DNA from: Callipepla californica brunnescens
Taxonomy: Eukaryota; Chordata; Aves; Galliformes; Odontophoridae
Reading direction: 5' to 3'
DNA: 64,000 bases
Assembly (NCBI GenBank): GCA_023055505.1
Contig: JALIRH010000013.1
Location: 3,720,001 to 3,784,000 of the forward strand
The notes beneath the pieces are model-generated. The model made no database searches. It was not told the DNA's origin and worked only from the letters and a program-made list of their open reading frames with translations. A program made the translations under genes and the position numbers. Numbering within the stretch: position 1 is the first letter of the stretch; each line of letters starts with the position of its first letter. Positions 52,805 to 64,000 of this stretch are shown one piece after another.

Positions 52805-55800
52805 CAGGAGAAAATACCATGCCCACGGAACCTATATTGCACTATATTGCAGTTTGTAATGTTTTGCCTCTGTAATTTCTCATGTAATATTTTATGTATT
52901 ATTTAAAAGGATGTTCTACTACACAGACAGCAAATGTGGGAAAAGAAAGTGTAGCTCTCTGGTGAGTGGAGGAAGTACAACATGGCTTCAGATGTTGCCT
53001 TGCTTTCCAAGGACTAATGTGTACGACCGTCATCTGTATGGAGATGGCCTAGAAGTAGATTTCATTGTTGGTGTGATTAACATCAATTAGAAGTATGAGG
53101 AAGAGAAACACACAGAAGGGGTCCAAAGAAGGAAAAAATACTAATATGATTCAAATGTATCTCTGATCCTTGTTTAACCGTGCATGTTTTTGTTATAAAG
53201 ATAGATTATGGTTTTGAGGTATGGTTACAAACATAAAAGATGTCAACAGCACACAAGTAAAACTCTCAGATCTGTACACTGCACAAAAATTCAAAGCCCA
53301 GCAATCTAGACTGCAAATGGATTTGTGGCATTCCCTAAAGAACATGAAGCCTCTGAAGTGGTGCATAAGTTAGTCTCAACCATATATGCTATTATTTTTA
53401 TCTGCAACAAACAATACGTGTGTAGAATCTTCATCTTAATATTTAATACTTTCTTCATTTAATATTTAACTCAAATTTAATATAGTACTCATTCTTCATA
53501 TAAATGAAATCATTGTTTACTGCATATTTTACAGCCTCACAATCCCTAGCGGCCAGATTCTCATCCCATTAATATTAAGAGAAGAAACAAATCTCCTTCA
53601 CTAGGTTTGCACTGTGGTTACCATTATGAGGTTCTGACCTTTTGTACAAAGAAAGTCATTTGTACCCTGCGTGGAAATTGCTTTATTTCTGTGGAATTGA
53701 AGGCAGGATAAGTACTACCTGTCTGACTGTGAGAAGACCAGTGCTAACTGTGATGCTTCTTTTGCCACCACAGTATTATGTTTCCTTTGGGCCTTCGTGT
53801 GTTGGCATTGGTGCTGTTGAGGAGACAAACATCAAGAAGATGTCAACGTGCTATCTTTTATAATTTTTCTTATTGCAGACCTTGCCTTGTCTCGTGCTTA
53901 GAGTCCTCAAAGGGAACTCTCTGTTTGTGCAGGAGCTTGTGTGTGAATGGTAAAACAAGGCAGCAGGCACTGTAGACTGGCAGCAGAATGTATCTGCTGA
54001 GGTTGGAAGGGATCTTATCTTTACTTTGGTACCTGCTTATGTGAAGAAAATCCTCTTCTGTTCTCCCATTTATCCTGCTCAAGTCTGGAAAATGTACGTG
54101 ACAAGAGGTGACCAGTGCAAAGTAAAGACAAAGAGGAATGATTGTGTATAGTTGTCAAATGCTGTTGCACCAGATCTTTTGCTTTTGCCCACATGACAAC
54201 CTTGCCCACAATAATTATCTTGCTATTAACAGTTCACCCTCCTTTGAGAGCTGAAGTACAATAGCTGCAAGCCCCCATGGGCAGCCCTCGTGTTAAGAAC
54301 TTCTGAAGACTTTTGCTTTTACTGAATTAATTGGAGTGTCATACTGATATTCTGCTCCTTTCCGTTCTAAAATGGGTGGTGAAGACCAAATTAACCAGTG
54401 CCTCTAGTCCAGTAGAGTTTTGCCATGACTTAATTGTTTATTCCAGTATCAAGTAGAAGCTGATCATATCTCAGACGAGCTTTATGTAATTCCATCCTCA
54501 GGTGTAAAATGTTGCTATCAATAGGGATGCAAGCTAGAAAATACCTAATGTGTTAACCAGGAGAGAAGACTGCTCCATAGCAATTTAGGTTTGCAAGACA
54601 ATTCTTGCCATGCTTGGGATAGCAGGGGCCTGTCACCCATACTGCTCCCACAAAGAGCAGTCAACACTGAACTGATCCTGATGATGCTGTTGGAATTTTT
54701 TACACAAGTGTTCATTTTTTGAACACAAAAAATTTTGGCTTGCTTGCTGCTGAGAAGAAAGGATTGTGCCATCACTGCTGGCATTTATGCGCTGCTTTGA
54801 AAGCAAAGATGTCATAACTGTATTTGGAAAGCAAGGCATCCTGGGGCATTGCTGTTTATATGGAACTAGCTAAGCTTTCCTGTCCTCAGAAACTTTAAAT
54901 TCAGAAGACGTGAAGATATGCTCGAAGTTAATCATGGGTTCATTGCAAAAGTGGGACCCAAATTAATGTAACTTCAGCAAACACTACAAAATTCCTTTAT
55001 GACTCTGAGCTTATAGGAGATCTCATTTTTCTTGCTTCCTTTTTAAAACTAGGAAAGAAGAGTTCTGGACATAAGCTACCTCATTGTTCATAGAGATGGT
55101 AGAAATGGAAAGACACAGTACAGCAGGTCAGATCTCTCCCTGTCATTCCATTCAAGTGGCATATTTCTGTAACTTGTCAGGAATGAAAAGCACAGGAAAA
55201 ATCTTTAAACCTTCTTTGTGACAATACTGCCAGTCAGCATCAGTATTTTGTGTTACAGAAAGATCTAATAAACTCATAAGCTATCAGGGTTTTGAGCTGT
55301 AGATGAGGTAGTCTGTACTTTTGTGATCTAATTTATTTTCTTTCTTTTTTCATTTGTAAATAAGGAAAGATAAAAAAATTTTGATTAAAAAGGCTGAACC
55401 GACTGGATCGATTCAAGTGAAGGGAAGATGAGCTCTTGTTGGTTTTAATTACACTGCTGCCAAAGTCATGATAGCTACTCCTCTATGTAAAAACACAGGC
55501 ATATCCTCTTAGCATGTACTTTTCAGTAACTCCTGTTAAAATCAATGCCCACGGCAACAACACTGCAGGAGCAGTTCTAGGCCTTTTCTGATTTGGTATG
55601 TTTTAATGTAGAATTGCTGCACTGAAACTAACCAGGTCTAGAAGTGCTTTCCTCACCTTGGTCTCTACTGGTGAGACTTGCCTTCAGGAATCCCAGGTTT
55701 CAGAGACCACTGGTGAGGGTTGGAGCAATGAAGACTCAACTCAGTAGAGAATCAAGTCAGGAAGCATTTTCACAAGCTAGAACCTGATGGGTGCATCTAT

Positions 55801-55896
55801 AAGTTTCTGGGGAGGTGGCTCACTACAACACCACTGTCTTGAAAGTTCATAGTTTCCTTTGGGGAGAATCATAAGGACTGAAAGAAAAAAGAAAAT

Positions 55897-56588
55897 TTCA
55901 CTCCTATCTTCAGGAAGAGAAATAAGGAGAAACTGGGGAACTCCAGACCAGTGGCCCTGTCAGACAAATTGAACATAACAGTTACTGCAGTGTCACAGCA
56001 AAAATGGCCAACATTTCTTTGGGCTGCACAGGAGAAGTGTTTCTGGCAGATCAGCAGAGATCATCCTTCTCCTCTGCTCAGCCCCAGTGAGACTGCATCT
56101 AATGTACTGTGTACAGATCTCAGCTCTCTAGGGTAGGAAAGACATGGACACGCTAGAGCAAGTCCAATGGGGGGCCCAATAGATGATTCAGGGACTGAAG
56201 CATGTGGCAGTGCGGCTGAGAGAAGTGGGATTGTGTTACCTGGAGAAGAGAAAGCTCAGGATGGATCTTAATAATGTGTATAAATATCTGATGGGGAGGA
56301 TTGAAGAGCTAGACACTTTTTGGACAGTCTCAGTGAGTTTGAGTCTCAGTGGTGCCCAGTGACTAGACAAGGACACAATCTGAAATGCAGGAAATCCTGT
56401 TTAAACATAAGAAAAATCATTTTTACTGGAAGAGTAGTCAGACATTGGAACAAGTTGCCCACAGGGGTTGTGGAAACTGTCTTCAGGGGCATTCAAAATG
56501 TGACACATCCTGAGCAGCATGCTCTAGCTGTCCTGCTTTGAGCCCGGGTGTTGGAAGAGACAGTCTCCAGAGGTTCCTGCATCCCTGA
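55897..56588 (+). mobile_element. CR1 LINE copy, degenerate, sense orientation
   Basis: This is the longest transposon remnant in the window. Its 5' part (55897-55975) resembles the CR1 reverse-transcriptase segment around 'P-I-F-K-K-G ... G-N-Y-R-P-V', here heavily changed. After about 56020 it matches the CR1 3' region: 'ttctcctctgctcagcccc', 'tgtgtataaatatctgatgg' and 'acaagttgcccacaggggtt', ending near 'agtctccagaggttcctgc'. The region between is shorter than in a full element, so it seems internally deleted. All frames are broken, with no functional ORF2 and no clear terminal ATTCTRTG repeat. Boundaries are approximate. Confidence 0.8.
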
Positions 56589-59573
56589 GTCAAAGGCAAA
56601 CCAATGATATTTTTTTAAAAGGGAAAATCTGACTGCTCAATCCCACCTCCCAAACCTCCGTTTCTTTTGTGCCCAAAGACTATTCTAAAACTGTAGAAAA
56701 AAAGTTAAAAGCTAAGGCAGAAAATGTTAGTTGCCTATTTGTTATCATGATGGCTGATACAGTGAAAACCGATGTGTCCCTATGCTTTCATTCAAAAAAT
56801 GACTTCCTCGGGCAAATGAAAAACTGAAATTGGCAATGCTGATTTAATTTCTCAAGTCTGGCATATAGGCCCAGACTTCCAATATGCCAGCAGTCTGTAA
56901 CTTTTGTTTTAATATGAGGTACATTTTAATTATGTTCTCTCTGGATTTTCTGTTAATTAATTGGAAACATCCAAAGAGTTTATTAAAAATACAAACTTTT
57001 TTGGCTCCATATCAAACCTGACATTACACTCCTTTTATCTACATGACAAGAATTATGTGTGATCAGATGGCTGAATTATTAATGATAGTTTCCAGGCTTT
57101 TTTTTCCTCCTCCTTTGTTCAGTGTAAAACCCTGTAAGCTTTTCTTTCAGTCAAGGTGAAAGCAATATTAAGTCTTGGAAGTGAAACTTAGCAAAGACTC
57201 GTAGCTCTGTGAAATCCTTGTCCTGTAATCCTGGCTTTCTGTTCACCACCACTATTCAATATCTCACTTTCTATATAAGCTTCGCAATATCTTAGCAGTT
57301 GATGAGATTTATTGGTTATACTCCTGTTTTCTTTCTTCATAAGAAAGCTTTGTCCATCCCTGCTCTCCCAGAGGAGTAACACTGATGTCTGAGATTGTTC
57401 CTGCTAGGCTTGCTAATCCAGCAGCTCCTGCAAGATGCTGGGCAGTTGGTAGGGGTGGGAAGCAAGGCGGGAGGAGAATCACCCTCATTAAGGTTTAGAG
57501 TATCATGTGCAGTATGCTTTAACAGCATTGTTAAGATCCAGTTAAATAATTATGAGCTAAGGAGGTTGATTGGGTGAATAGAAGTAGTAGCAGGTCATTT
57601 TCAAAAGGTGCTTTATAAATTAAAGCATGATTGTACTGTGTTGGACCTCTCTAAGGGACTAAACAGAGTTGTTTCTGGACATTTTGGAGAAACGACAACA
57701 GAGGAGATGGAAGTTGAGTCTGATCTATGCTAATGAGCCCTACATTTCCTATGTGCAGTATTTCTCCAGATGCCTGTAGCATCCATGAATGTTTTCCTTA
57801 CAGCCCCGACTTCATCTGCCATGGTATTCTCTCTTAAATAAACACATTTCTGGATAGAACTGTAAAAGCTTTCTTATTTTTTATTAAGGTTAAAATGGCA
57901 AAGCACATTGTTGTTGCTAAACTCTTTGTCTCTAACCTTTTAAAAGGAAAGCGCTGCCATTAAGGTGAAATTTAAACACAGAGAGAATTCATTATGCAAA
58001 TAGTGCACACGCCAGATGATCTGAAGGAAGCCTGCACATTTCCATAGAAAACAAGCGTGAGTGTAGGAAAGCAGATGCTTTCTACCAACAGAGTGTACAT
58101 ACAGTTCTCAAGAGGACCAGAACAGCAATTTATTTTCAGTCTGCTGGAAGTATGCAAATTCCTACAGAATTAAATGGGAATTTGAAAGAAATGACATCTA
58201 TTAAGGACAAGGCAACCCAAAGAGACAATTGGGAACTTAATAATTTCATCAAGAGCCTTAAGAGGCTCCTCTGTGTATTAAAGTCAGTGATTCAAATGTC
58301 GTCTCACTTTAGCAAGGACATAAGTGGTCCATCAAAAAGCATCACCTGACCACTTGAGCTGCTCTTTGGTACAGCCTGCGATACGGCTGCGGTGTGTGTT
58401 CTGCTAGGTTTGCTGTTCTTAGCTTTCAGCAGTTCACCCTAGAAAAGTCCGAGTGAGTTGGTTTCTGTCCTGACACACACGTGATCACCGCAATTATTAA
58501 TTAAATTCTTTCTGCTGGACATTTTCCCCCCTGACCTAGATGGAGTGAGATGGATGTTACTGAGGCTGTAGCCTGAAGGCAGGGGAGCAGTGCTAAGTAC
58601 AGCAGCATGATTTGCACAGGGGCTATTGCTGGTGAGCCATCAGCCAGCTGCTTGAACATGGGGAGATTTTTCTCTCCTTTCTACAAAAGCACGGTATTAC
58701 TGGAGTGACACCAGAAGCACACAGGATGGCAGAACTCAGTTGCCAGCCTGCGCTGCCCTGGCTCTGCCTCTTTATCTTTGCTGAGTCTGACGGCTCAGTT
58801 CATCCTGCTGCTTTTCTGTCTCTTCACTGTTGCATTTAATGGCTCCATTTGCACACAGAGATAGCCAGCTGGGGTCAGGGAGGGCAGGAGATGTTGGTTT
58901 ACTGGAAGTACCGCATTGTGTTTAGTACAAAATTGATTAAATATGTAAGGTCAAATATCTCCATTTAGCTATGCTGGAGGTGACAAGTTTTCAGTCCTTT
59001 TGAACTCTGTCAAAAGGCAGCGAAGGTCACTGCATATTACTAAGAATTTAAGCATTCATATATGACAAGGTTTGGTCAGGGCTCTCATGGCAAGAAAGCC
59101 CTTGTACAACGAGAGCCATCAGAGCCCCCCGTGCCAGCACAGTTCAGTAAGCAGAATGAAAGATTGGGCTGCCTCATCTGCTTCTCACACACCCTGCAAA
59201 CAATGAGTTGACTAGGTAGGTAGATATGTTACTACCTCATTGCAGAGCAGAAATTATTGTTGAAGTGATCGCTAAAATGAGTATAGTCACTGGGGAGACA
59301 AGATGGTCAGCAGGGTGAGACTTCCAAGTAGGGTCATCTCCTCTAGGAGACTACTCAGCGCTGTGGGTCACTCTGGTTGGTGCAGTGCCCATGTGTTTTA
59401 AAAGCACGTGTGATTACATCATGTCTGTAAAGTCATTGGTGTCTAACATTCATTCTCCCCATGGGTTGGGCATAAAGGATTACAAAAATGTTCATTCTCT
59501 GGCCCATTTTCTACTGGTTGAGAATCATACTCTTTCTTACTCTGAGTAACATGTTATCTTTTTCTTCACACAG

Positions 59574-59627
59574 GTTGTAATCCTTGGCAAACATTCGAGA
59601 GGCTATCACTACATGCTAGCAAACCTG
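59574..59627 (+). CDS. GRIA3: GRIA3 exon 5: GluA3 amino-terminal domain part 3 (54-nt exon)
   Basis: Acceptor TTTTTCTTCACACAG/GT and donor AACCTG/GTAAGA bound exactly 54 nt, the size of this small exon throughout the vertebrate GRIA family. It encodes 18 residues, VVILGKHSRGYHYMLANL, which match GluA3; the phase is 0 at both ends. Because it is a multiple of three, skipping it would remove 18 residues from the lower lobe of the amino-terminal domain without a frameshift. It joins EQ of exon 4 to GFTDIV of exon 6. The acceptor has a good pyrimidine tract and the donor is close to consensus. Confidence 0.96.
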
Positions 59628-61139
59628 GTAAGAACTGTTCCTCATTACAAGTACATCTAAGGTTCAGAGGGTAATATATTCTGTTCAGGTTGTGTCAACT
59701 TTAATCAGCAGCAGAGAAAATGCCTGAGTGAGTTCTTGGATTATGAGGAATGACTTCAGTAAATACTGGAACTGGTAGGTTATAGTCATTTGTAGTCAAT
59801 TATGGCCTGCGTTTTATCTAAGCAGCTAATATCCTCTACTGATTTTAAAATAATGATTTAATTATGTGTTTTCCACTAATCTGTGTCCTCATAAATAAGA
59901 CACTTGGTAACCGTAATCTTCTATATCTGAAATTTAAGCACTCTAGGAAAAATAATTGTAGGATATTTATGTATGAAATGAGTGATGAAAAGCTGCAAAT
60001 TAGAACAATAATTCCACCAAGTGAAATGGCCAGACTGTTCAGCCATTCGTTTTTATTACAGAGTGAGAGTGTGGGTTGGTGACAGCATGTGTACTGACCT
60101 ACCAGGATAAAACAAGACATTTTTATCTGTACCAGGACTACTTCTGGAATCTAAAATTGGCTTTCAGGGGTGTATGTGATGTCTTGGAAACAGCATCCAC
60201 TTGAGTTGCTTAGAATAAGTGTCATATTGTAATTGATCCTTGTAGAATCTAGTTTTGGTTTCCATGTCTGCTGTGAGCAGAAATATGTTCTTCCGAAGAT
60301 CACACTTCGAAGTTAGCAATCCCACTTAGTGGAATGTTCTCTGTATTCATGTTTTGGTCTGATTAAAACAGAAAAGATGAATTTAAAAATACCCTTATTT
60401 AATATGAGTGCTGTATGACTTACAAGTGTGCCATTTTGCTTTGCAAGAAGCAGTCGTGATCTGACTGATTGTAGAGTGTGCATAGAAATACAGAGGTTCT
60501 TACTCTGAGTTGCCTTTTAGCATGTGTAAGTACTGGCATTCAGATAAACATGACTGCAATCAAATCACACTAATCAAAAAGACACCGATTTACTGCCACA
60601 GGTATAAATAACAAGAGAGTGGGAGAGAATCCTACCATAATGTTTGAAAGCAAAATGCTAAGCGGTGCTGTGACTGACGGCTGCGTCGCCTGGGGGTGCG
60701 TGCCTCACCTCCTCTCAACTGTGTGGCTCTTCAGTGGCTTTCTGTTCCCAACACTAAAGCTTTGCACACTTTGCTCTACAAATGGAAGTGAGGTGTTGGG
60801 CAGATTTTCACCACGACGGGAAGTGGAAGTGGTGTTTCAGGCTTCCCTGCTGCTTTCTCTGGGAGCAGAGGATATAATGTGCAATGATGCACTGACACAA
60901 CAGGGCAGTTGTCCAGTGCAAAAGGTCTAAACCTGAAGGCACCTAAAAATTCTGTTAGATGTCACTATCAGAATTCCAATTGCTATTGTGATAGTAATTG
61001 TCTTCATGGTAGAATGTTTTCAGCTAACAAGAATGAAATTCACTGGTTTCTTTTGTGCCAGGTTTCCAGCAGGTAAAACAGAGACAAAGAAAAGGGGCTT
61101 TAGATGACAATAACTTTTGATTTTTATGCTTCCTCTCAG
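59628..61139 (+). other. GRIA3: GRIA3 intron 5 (1,512 bp)
   Basis: This is the shortest intron in the window, running from donor GTAAGA to acceptor TGCTTCCTCTCAG, phase 0. It is AT-rich with no transposon or microsatellite that I recognise. A slightly CpG-richer spot lies at about 60660-60705. Short open frames here have no recognisable homology. Confidence 0.93.
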
Positions 61140-61301
61140 GGTTTCACAGACATTGTGCTGGAGAGGGTGATGCACGGAGGTGCCAATGTTACTGGATTCC
61201 AGATAGTTAATAATGAAAACCCAATGGTTCAACAGTTTCTACAGCGCTGGGTGAGGCTCGATGAGAGAGAATTCCCAGAAGCCAAAAATTCACCATTAAA
61301 G
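61140..61301 (+). CDS. GRIA3: GRIA3 exon 6: GluA3 amino-terminal domain part 4
   Basis: Acceptor CTTCCTCTCAG/GG and donor TTAAAG/GTATTT bound 162 nt (54 codons), the expected GRIA size, with phase 0 at both ends. It reads [20 protein letters not shown], then [20 protein letters not shown] and [14 protein letters not shown]. The motif N-V-T, with Asn at 61185-61187, is an N-glycosylation sequon at a position shared with other AMPA subunits. Relative to mammalian GluA3 as I remember it, changes are conservative (IVLER, NVT, QFLQRW, KNSPLK). The donor GTATTT is the weakest of the four. Exon 7, expected to start YTSALTHDAIL, was not seen before the window ends. Confidence 0.96.
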
Positions 61302-63818
61302 GTATTTATTTTACTTTGATAATGATGGAGATTAAATGAGTTACATTTAAACAATTATTTGTTAGTTAACGGTGGTATTAGTCTTCCAGTGCATAGAGTG
61401 TTTGTTACACTGTACTGTAAGGTAAAGGATGCTAGAAACTGCTCTCCAGTCCTGCCACCAGGAAACATGGCCTGGCCAAGCCCAGGCTATTAAGCTGTCT
61501 TAATATCTTTAAAAGGTGGCAGCACTCCTTCAGGCTCCCATCTCATGCCTGGAAACCAGTGGAATGCAGGCTGGGCTGCATCCCAACCATTCCAGGATGG
61601 TTCTGATCACTGAACAGCTGCAGACAATGAGTATGACTGCCTTCACCCATGTCTTGACACAGTTTAGTTCTCTAATAAAGACACAAATCAAATGTGTGCT
61701 CAGACGGGGACAGGAAGCACTCAGCTGAATTTGCATTCGAGGTGGTTTGTTACAAACTTAGAAAACAAAAACCATAAGTGGTGCTAAGTATGGTAAAATA
61801 TAAGTTGGGTGATAAAGGGGCCTCCTTCACAGTGTGTGAAGGAGATGGGTGTGACAGATGCACCAGGGATAGTCTATACAGAGTGGCCCTCATTTGGAAG
61901 AATGCTGGACCAGACACTGCACTGCAGTCTCTTCTGTCCCTGAGATCATATGATTTCTTTGGAGAAGGAAAATTATCTTAATCTCACATCCCACAGCCTT
62001 GCTGGCATGTCAGAGAAAGCAAGGCAAGGCAAACAGGGCTTGGCTCTGTGTGTTGTTCCCTGCTGTTTATGAGCTGCACCCTCTTTCTAGAGCTTCCTAG
62101 GAGCGAGGCAGAAGTGAACGTAAGTGTTGTACTAACCTTAAAAGCTCTGAAAGATAGGAAGTTAACCTGGGAAGATTTTGTTCCACTTGAAAGCAATTTA
62201 CCTTGAGGGAAAAATTATCCTTAAAAAATAATCATAAGTGTATCGTACAAACATAGAGAATGTATTACCTTTGCACAAATGTACTGCTCATTGTAGAAAT
62301 GTGCACTGTATTTGTCAATCAGACAAAAGCATACTTAAAAATTGATGTACAATATTTTTGATTAGGAAACAAAATTGCCTAGAGATTAAAGCCCTGATGT
62401 TTAATTTATTCCGTATTTTATCAGCCTTTCCTTTCCCTCTCTCTTTTTTCTCTTTGCGTGCTCATGCATTTATAAGCAGAATTCAAATAAAGTAGAAAAT
62501 TAGATAGCTCTGTTGGCATGACTTGGGAGGGATTGCATTAAGGTTACTGACAATTGACGTGTTCTGCTGAAAAAAATTATCACTGTAAATTCTATGTGGT
62601 ATAGATTGGACAGCTATTACAAATTTATTTTTTTAACTCCAGAACAAATGCCTGATAAAATTAGTATCAGATTCTGTAATGTTGTGTGGAGTGTGGTGTA
62701 ATCTTTGTTAACTAACAAGGCAGTTGAGAGGAAAGAGTGAGCACTGCAAGATTGTAGGAAGAGGTAAAAGTAAGTGGGCAGGATCAAAGAATGCCTGTAC
62801 CTTGGCACAGTCAGAGCAGGAACACCCACACACACCAAATGGAAGTTTATAAACTGCTGTCATTTGAAACTCAGTAAGAGAGGCTGCTGTATAACCTTCA
62901 CAGTGCTACCTTTGCACTCCTTTTTATCATACATGCTTGCCTTGATCTGCACATGCAGGCTTGCCTTGTTCTGTGCAAATTTCCTGAGGCTTTATATCCA
63001 ACTCGCAATAAGATGATGCACATTTTTAAGAAATACAGACAACCAATTGTGCTTTTCTGCCCTACAGGACATGCGTCTTTTTAATAAAGGAAAGCCTCTT
63101 CATTCTCATAAAAATAGTGGAAGTATGAAGGGCCATTTACTAGGGATTTGAAATCTGTCCTTGTAGGCTGAGCACATTCAATTGCTCCCAGTGTGTACAT
63201 GTTGTAACAGTGTCCCATGCACCGACCCCTAAATTACAGGTGTGCACACTGACAGTGAAAACCAGCAGTGTTTTGTGCAGAACTTCCCTCCATTCTTGGA
63301 GGGAAGAACTTTCGGGCAAGCACAGGAATGTGGAAAAAATGTTAAAAAAAAAAAATGATATTTTTATAGGTGATACTAAATTTATAGCACTGGGAGATGT
63401 CACCAGATCCATGCATCAAGCAGTGGGTGAAGTTGACAGCAGCATGAGCAATTCATTAAGGACTCACAGGGTTTTGTTGAGGACTTGTTGCTACACAAAG
63501 CTTATCACCTTCCTCAGATTTACAGGGGTGTGAGAGAAGGCAGATGGGCAATTACCGAGGAGATGTAATGCCTTACGTGTGTTTTATGATTGCTAGCTTG
63601 TATAGCTGTCTACTAAAAATCTTAACTGATCTATTCCCGGCCACAGATGCTTCCTAATCAGGACTATGGTCCAAACAGAAATGATTTATGTTAACTTCGA
63701 TTCAGAGCCATCCTGGCAATCTTGTTGTAAAGAAAAAAATTACTCCAAGAAATAAACAAACCTGAGCTCTTGCTGTCAGCAGCAGCAGGGGCCAGCATGG
63801 AATTGCTGATTTTTGTAG

Positions 63819-63826
63819 TGACGTCA
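63819..63826 (+). promoter_or_regulatory. Perfect CRE palindrome TGACGTCA
   Basis: The full 8-nt cAMP-response element TGACGTCA is present in intron 6, about 2.5 kb downstream of exon 6. CREB/ATF proteins bind this motif. Function at this site is inferred from the motif alone; no adjacent promoter is visible. Confidence 0.3.
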
Positions 63827-63929
63827 TTTAGATGAACAAGCTTCCAGTTAAACTTTATGCTACTGTAAACTTGTCCTATTGTTTTACTCCTCTGTGCTAT
63901 GCAAAATTATTTCTTTTAATCTTTTACTC

Positions 63930-63953
63930 AAAAAAAAAAAAAAAAAAAAAAAA
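63930..63953 (+). repeat. Poly-A run (24 A)
   Basis: Twenty-four consecutive A lie close to the right end of the window, followed by GAAATTG. No retrogene body was recognised upstream, so it is listed as a homopolymer only. Confidence 0.9.
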
Positions 63954-64000
63954 GAAATTGTTAAGAAAAAAATGAGAATTTTTGGCAAGAGAAACAGAGA

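Larger units (their letters stand above)
61302..64000 (+). other. GRIA3: GRIA3 intron 6, 5' portion
   Basis: Non-coding sequence follows the exon 6 donor and continues past the window edge, so at least 2,699 bp of intron 6 are present. It contains a palindromic CRE (63819-63826) and a 24-A run near the end. No next exon, RNA gene or transposon was recognised. Confidence 0.9.

Noticed and set aside
63930..63953. Poly-A run considered as the tail of a processed pseudogene or retrogene
   Set aside because: No coding or mRNA-like sequence and no target-site duplication could be recognised upstream.

Overview
This window is vertebrate nuclear DNA, almost certainly from a bird and most likely chicken or a close galliform. 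It holds a few short coding exons with consensus GT-AG splice sites, separated by long introns. The recognisable interspersed repeats are mostly CR1 LINE 3' ends, the typical avian retroelement. There are no bacterial-style genes, operons, CRISPR arrays or phage signatures.

The only gene I can support is GRIA3 on the + strand, which encodes the AMPA-type glutamate receptor subunit GluA3. Four consecutive internal exons are present: exon 3 (10888-11127, 240 nt), exon 4 (42195-42382, 188 nt), exon 5 (59574-59627, 54 nt) and exon 6 (61140-61301, 162 nt). Exon numbers follow the usual vertebrate GRIA layout. Joined, they give 644 nt in one open frame, all from the extracellular amino-terminal (LIVBP-like) domain that governs subunit assembly. 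The signal-peptide exon, exon 2, the ligand-binding domain, the pore (with the Q/R editing site) and the flip/flop exons are not seen and must lie outside.

Layout: 1-10887 is the end of intron 2, with two CR1 fragments. 11128-42194 is intron 3 (31,067 bp), with a 334-nt pure pyrimidine satellite at 20641-20974, two CR1 fragments, an AAAAT microsatellite, a 16-G run and several exon-like splice-site pairs. 42383-59573 is intron 4 (17,191 bp), with a very convincing 81-nt exon-like segment at 47154-47234, a CpG-retaining patch at about 47.8-49.3 kb and the longest CR1 copy (about 55.9-56.6 kb). 59628-61139 is intron 5 (1,512 bp). 61302 to the end is the start of intron 6, with a perfect cAMP-response-element palindrome.

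I found no new multi-gene system. The best leads are candidate poison exons inside the GRIA3 introns (47154-47234 first, then 30227-30284 and 31788-31873). Others are the long homopyrimidine block, a possible recursive-splicing point near 34866/34867 beside a homeodomain-motif cluster, and the CpG-retaining patch. All of these are predictions from sequence alone.
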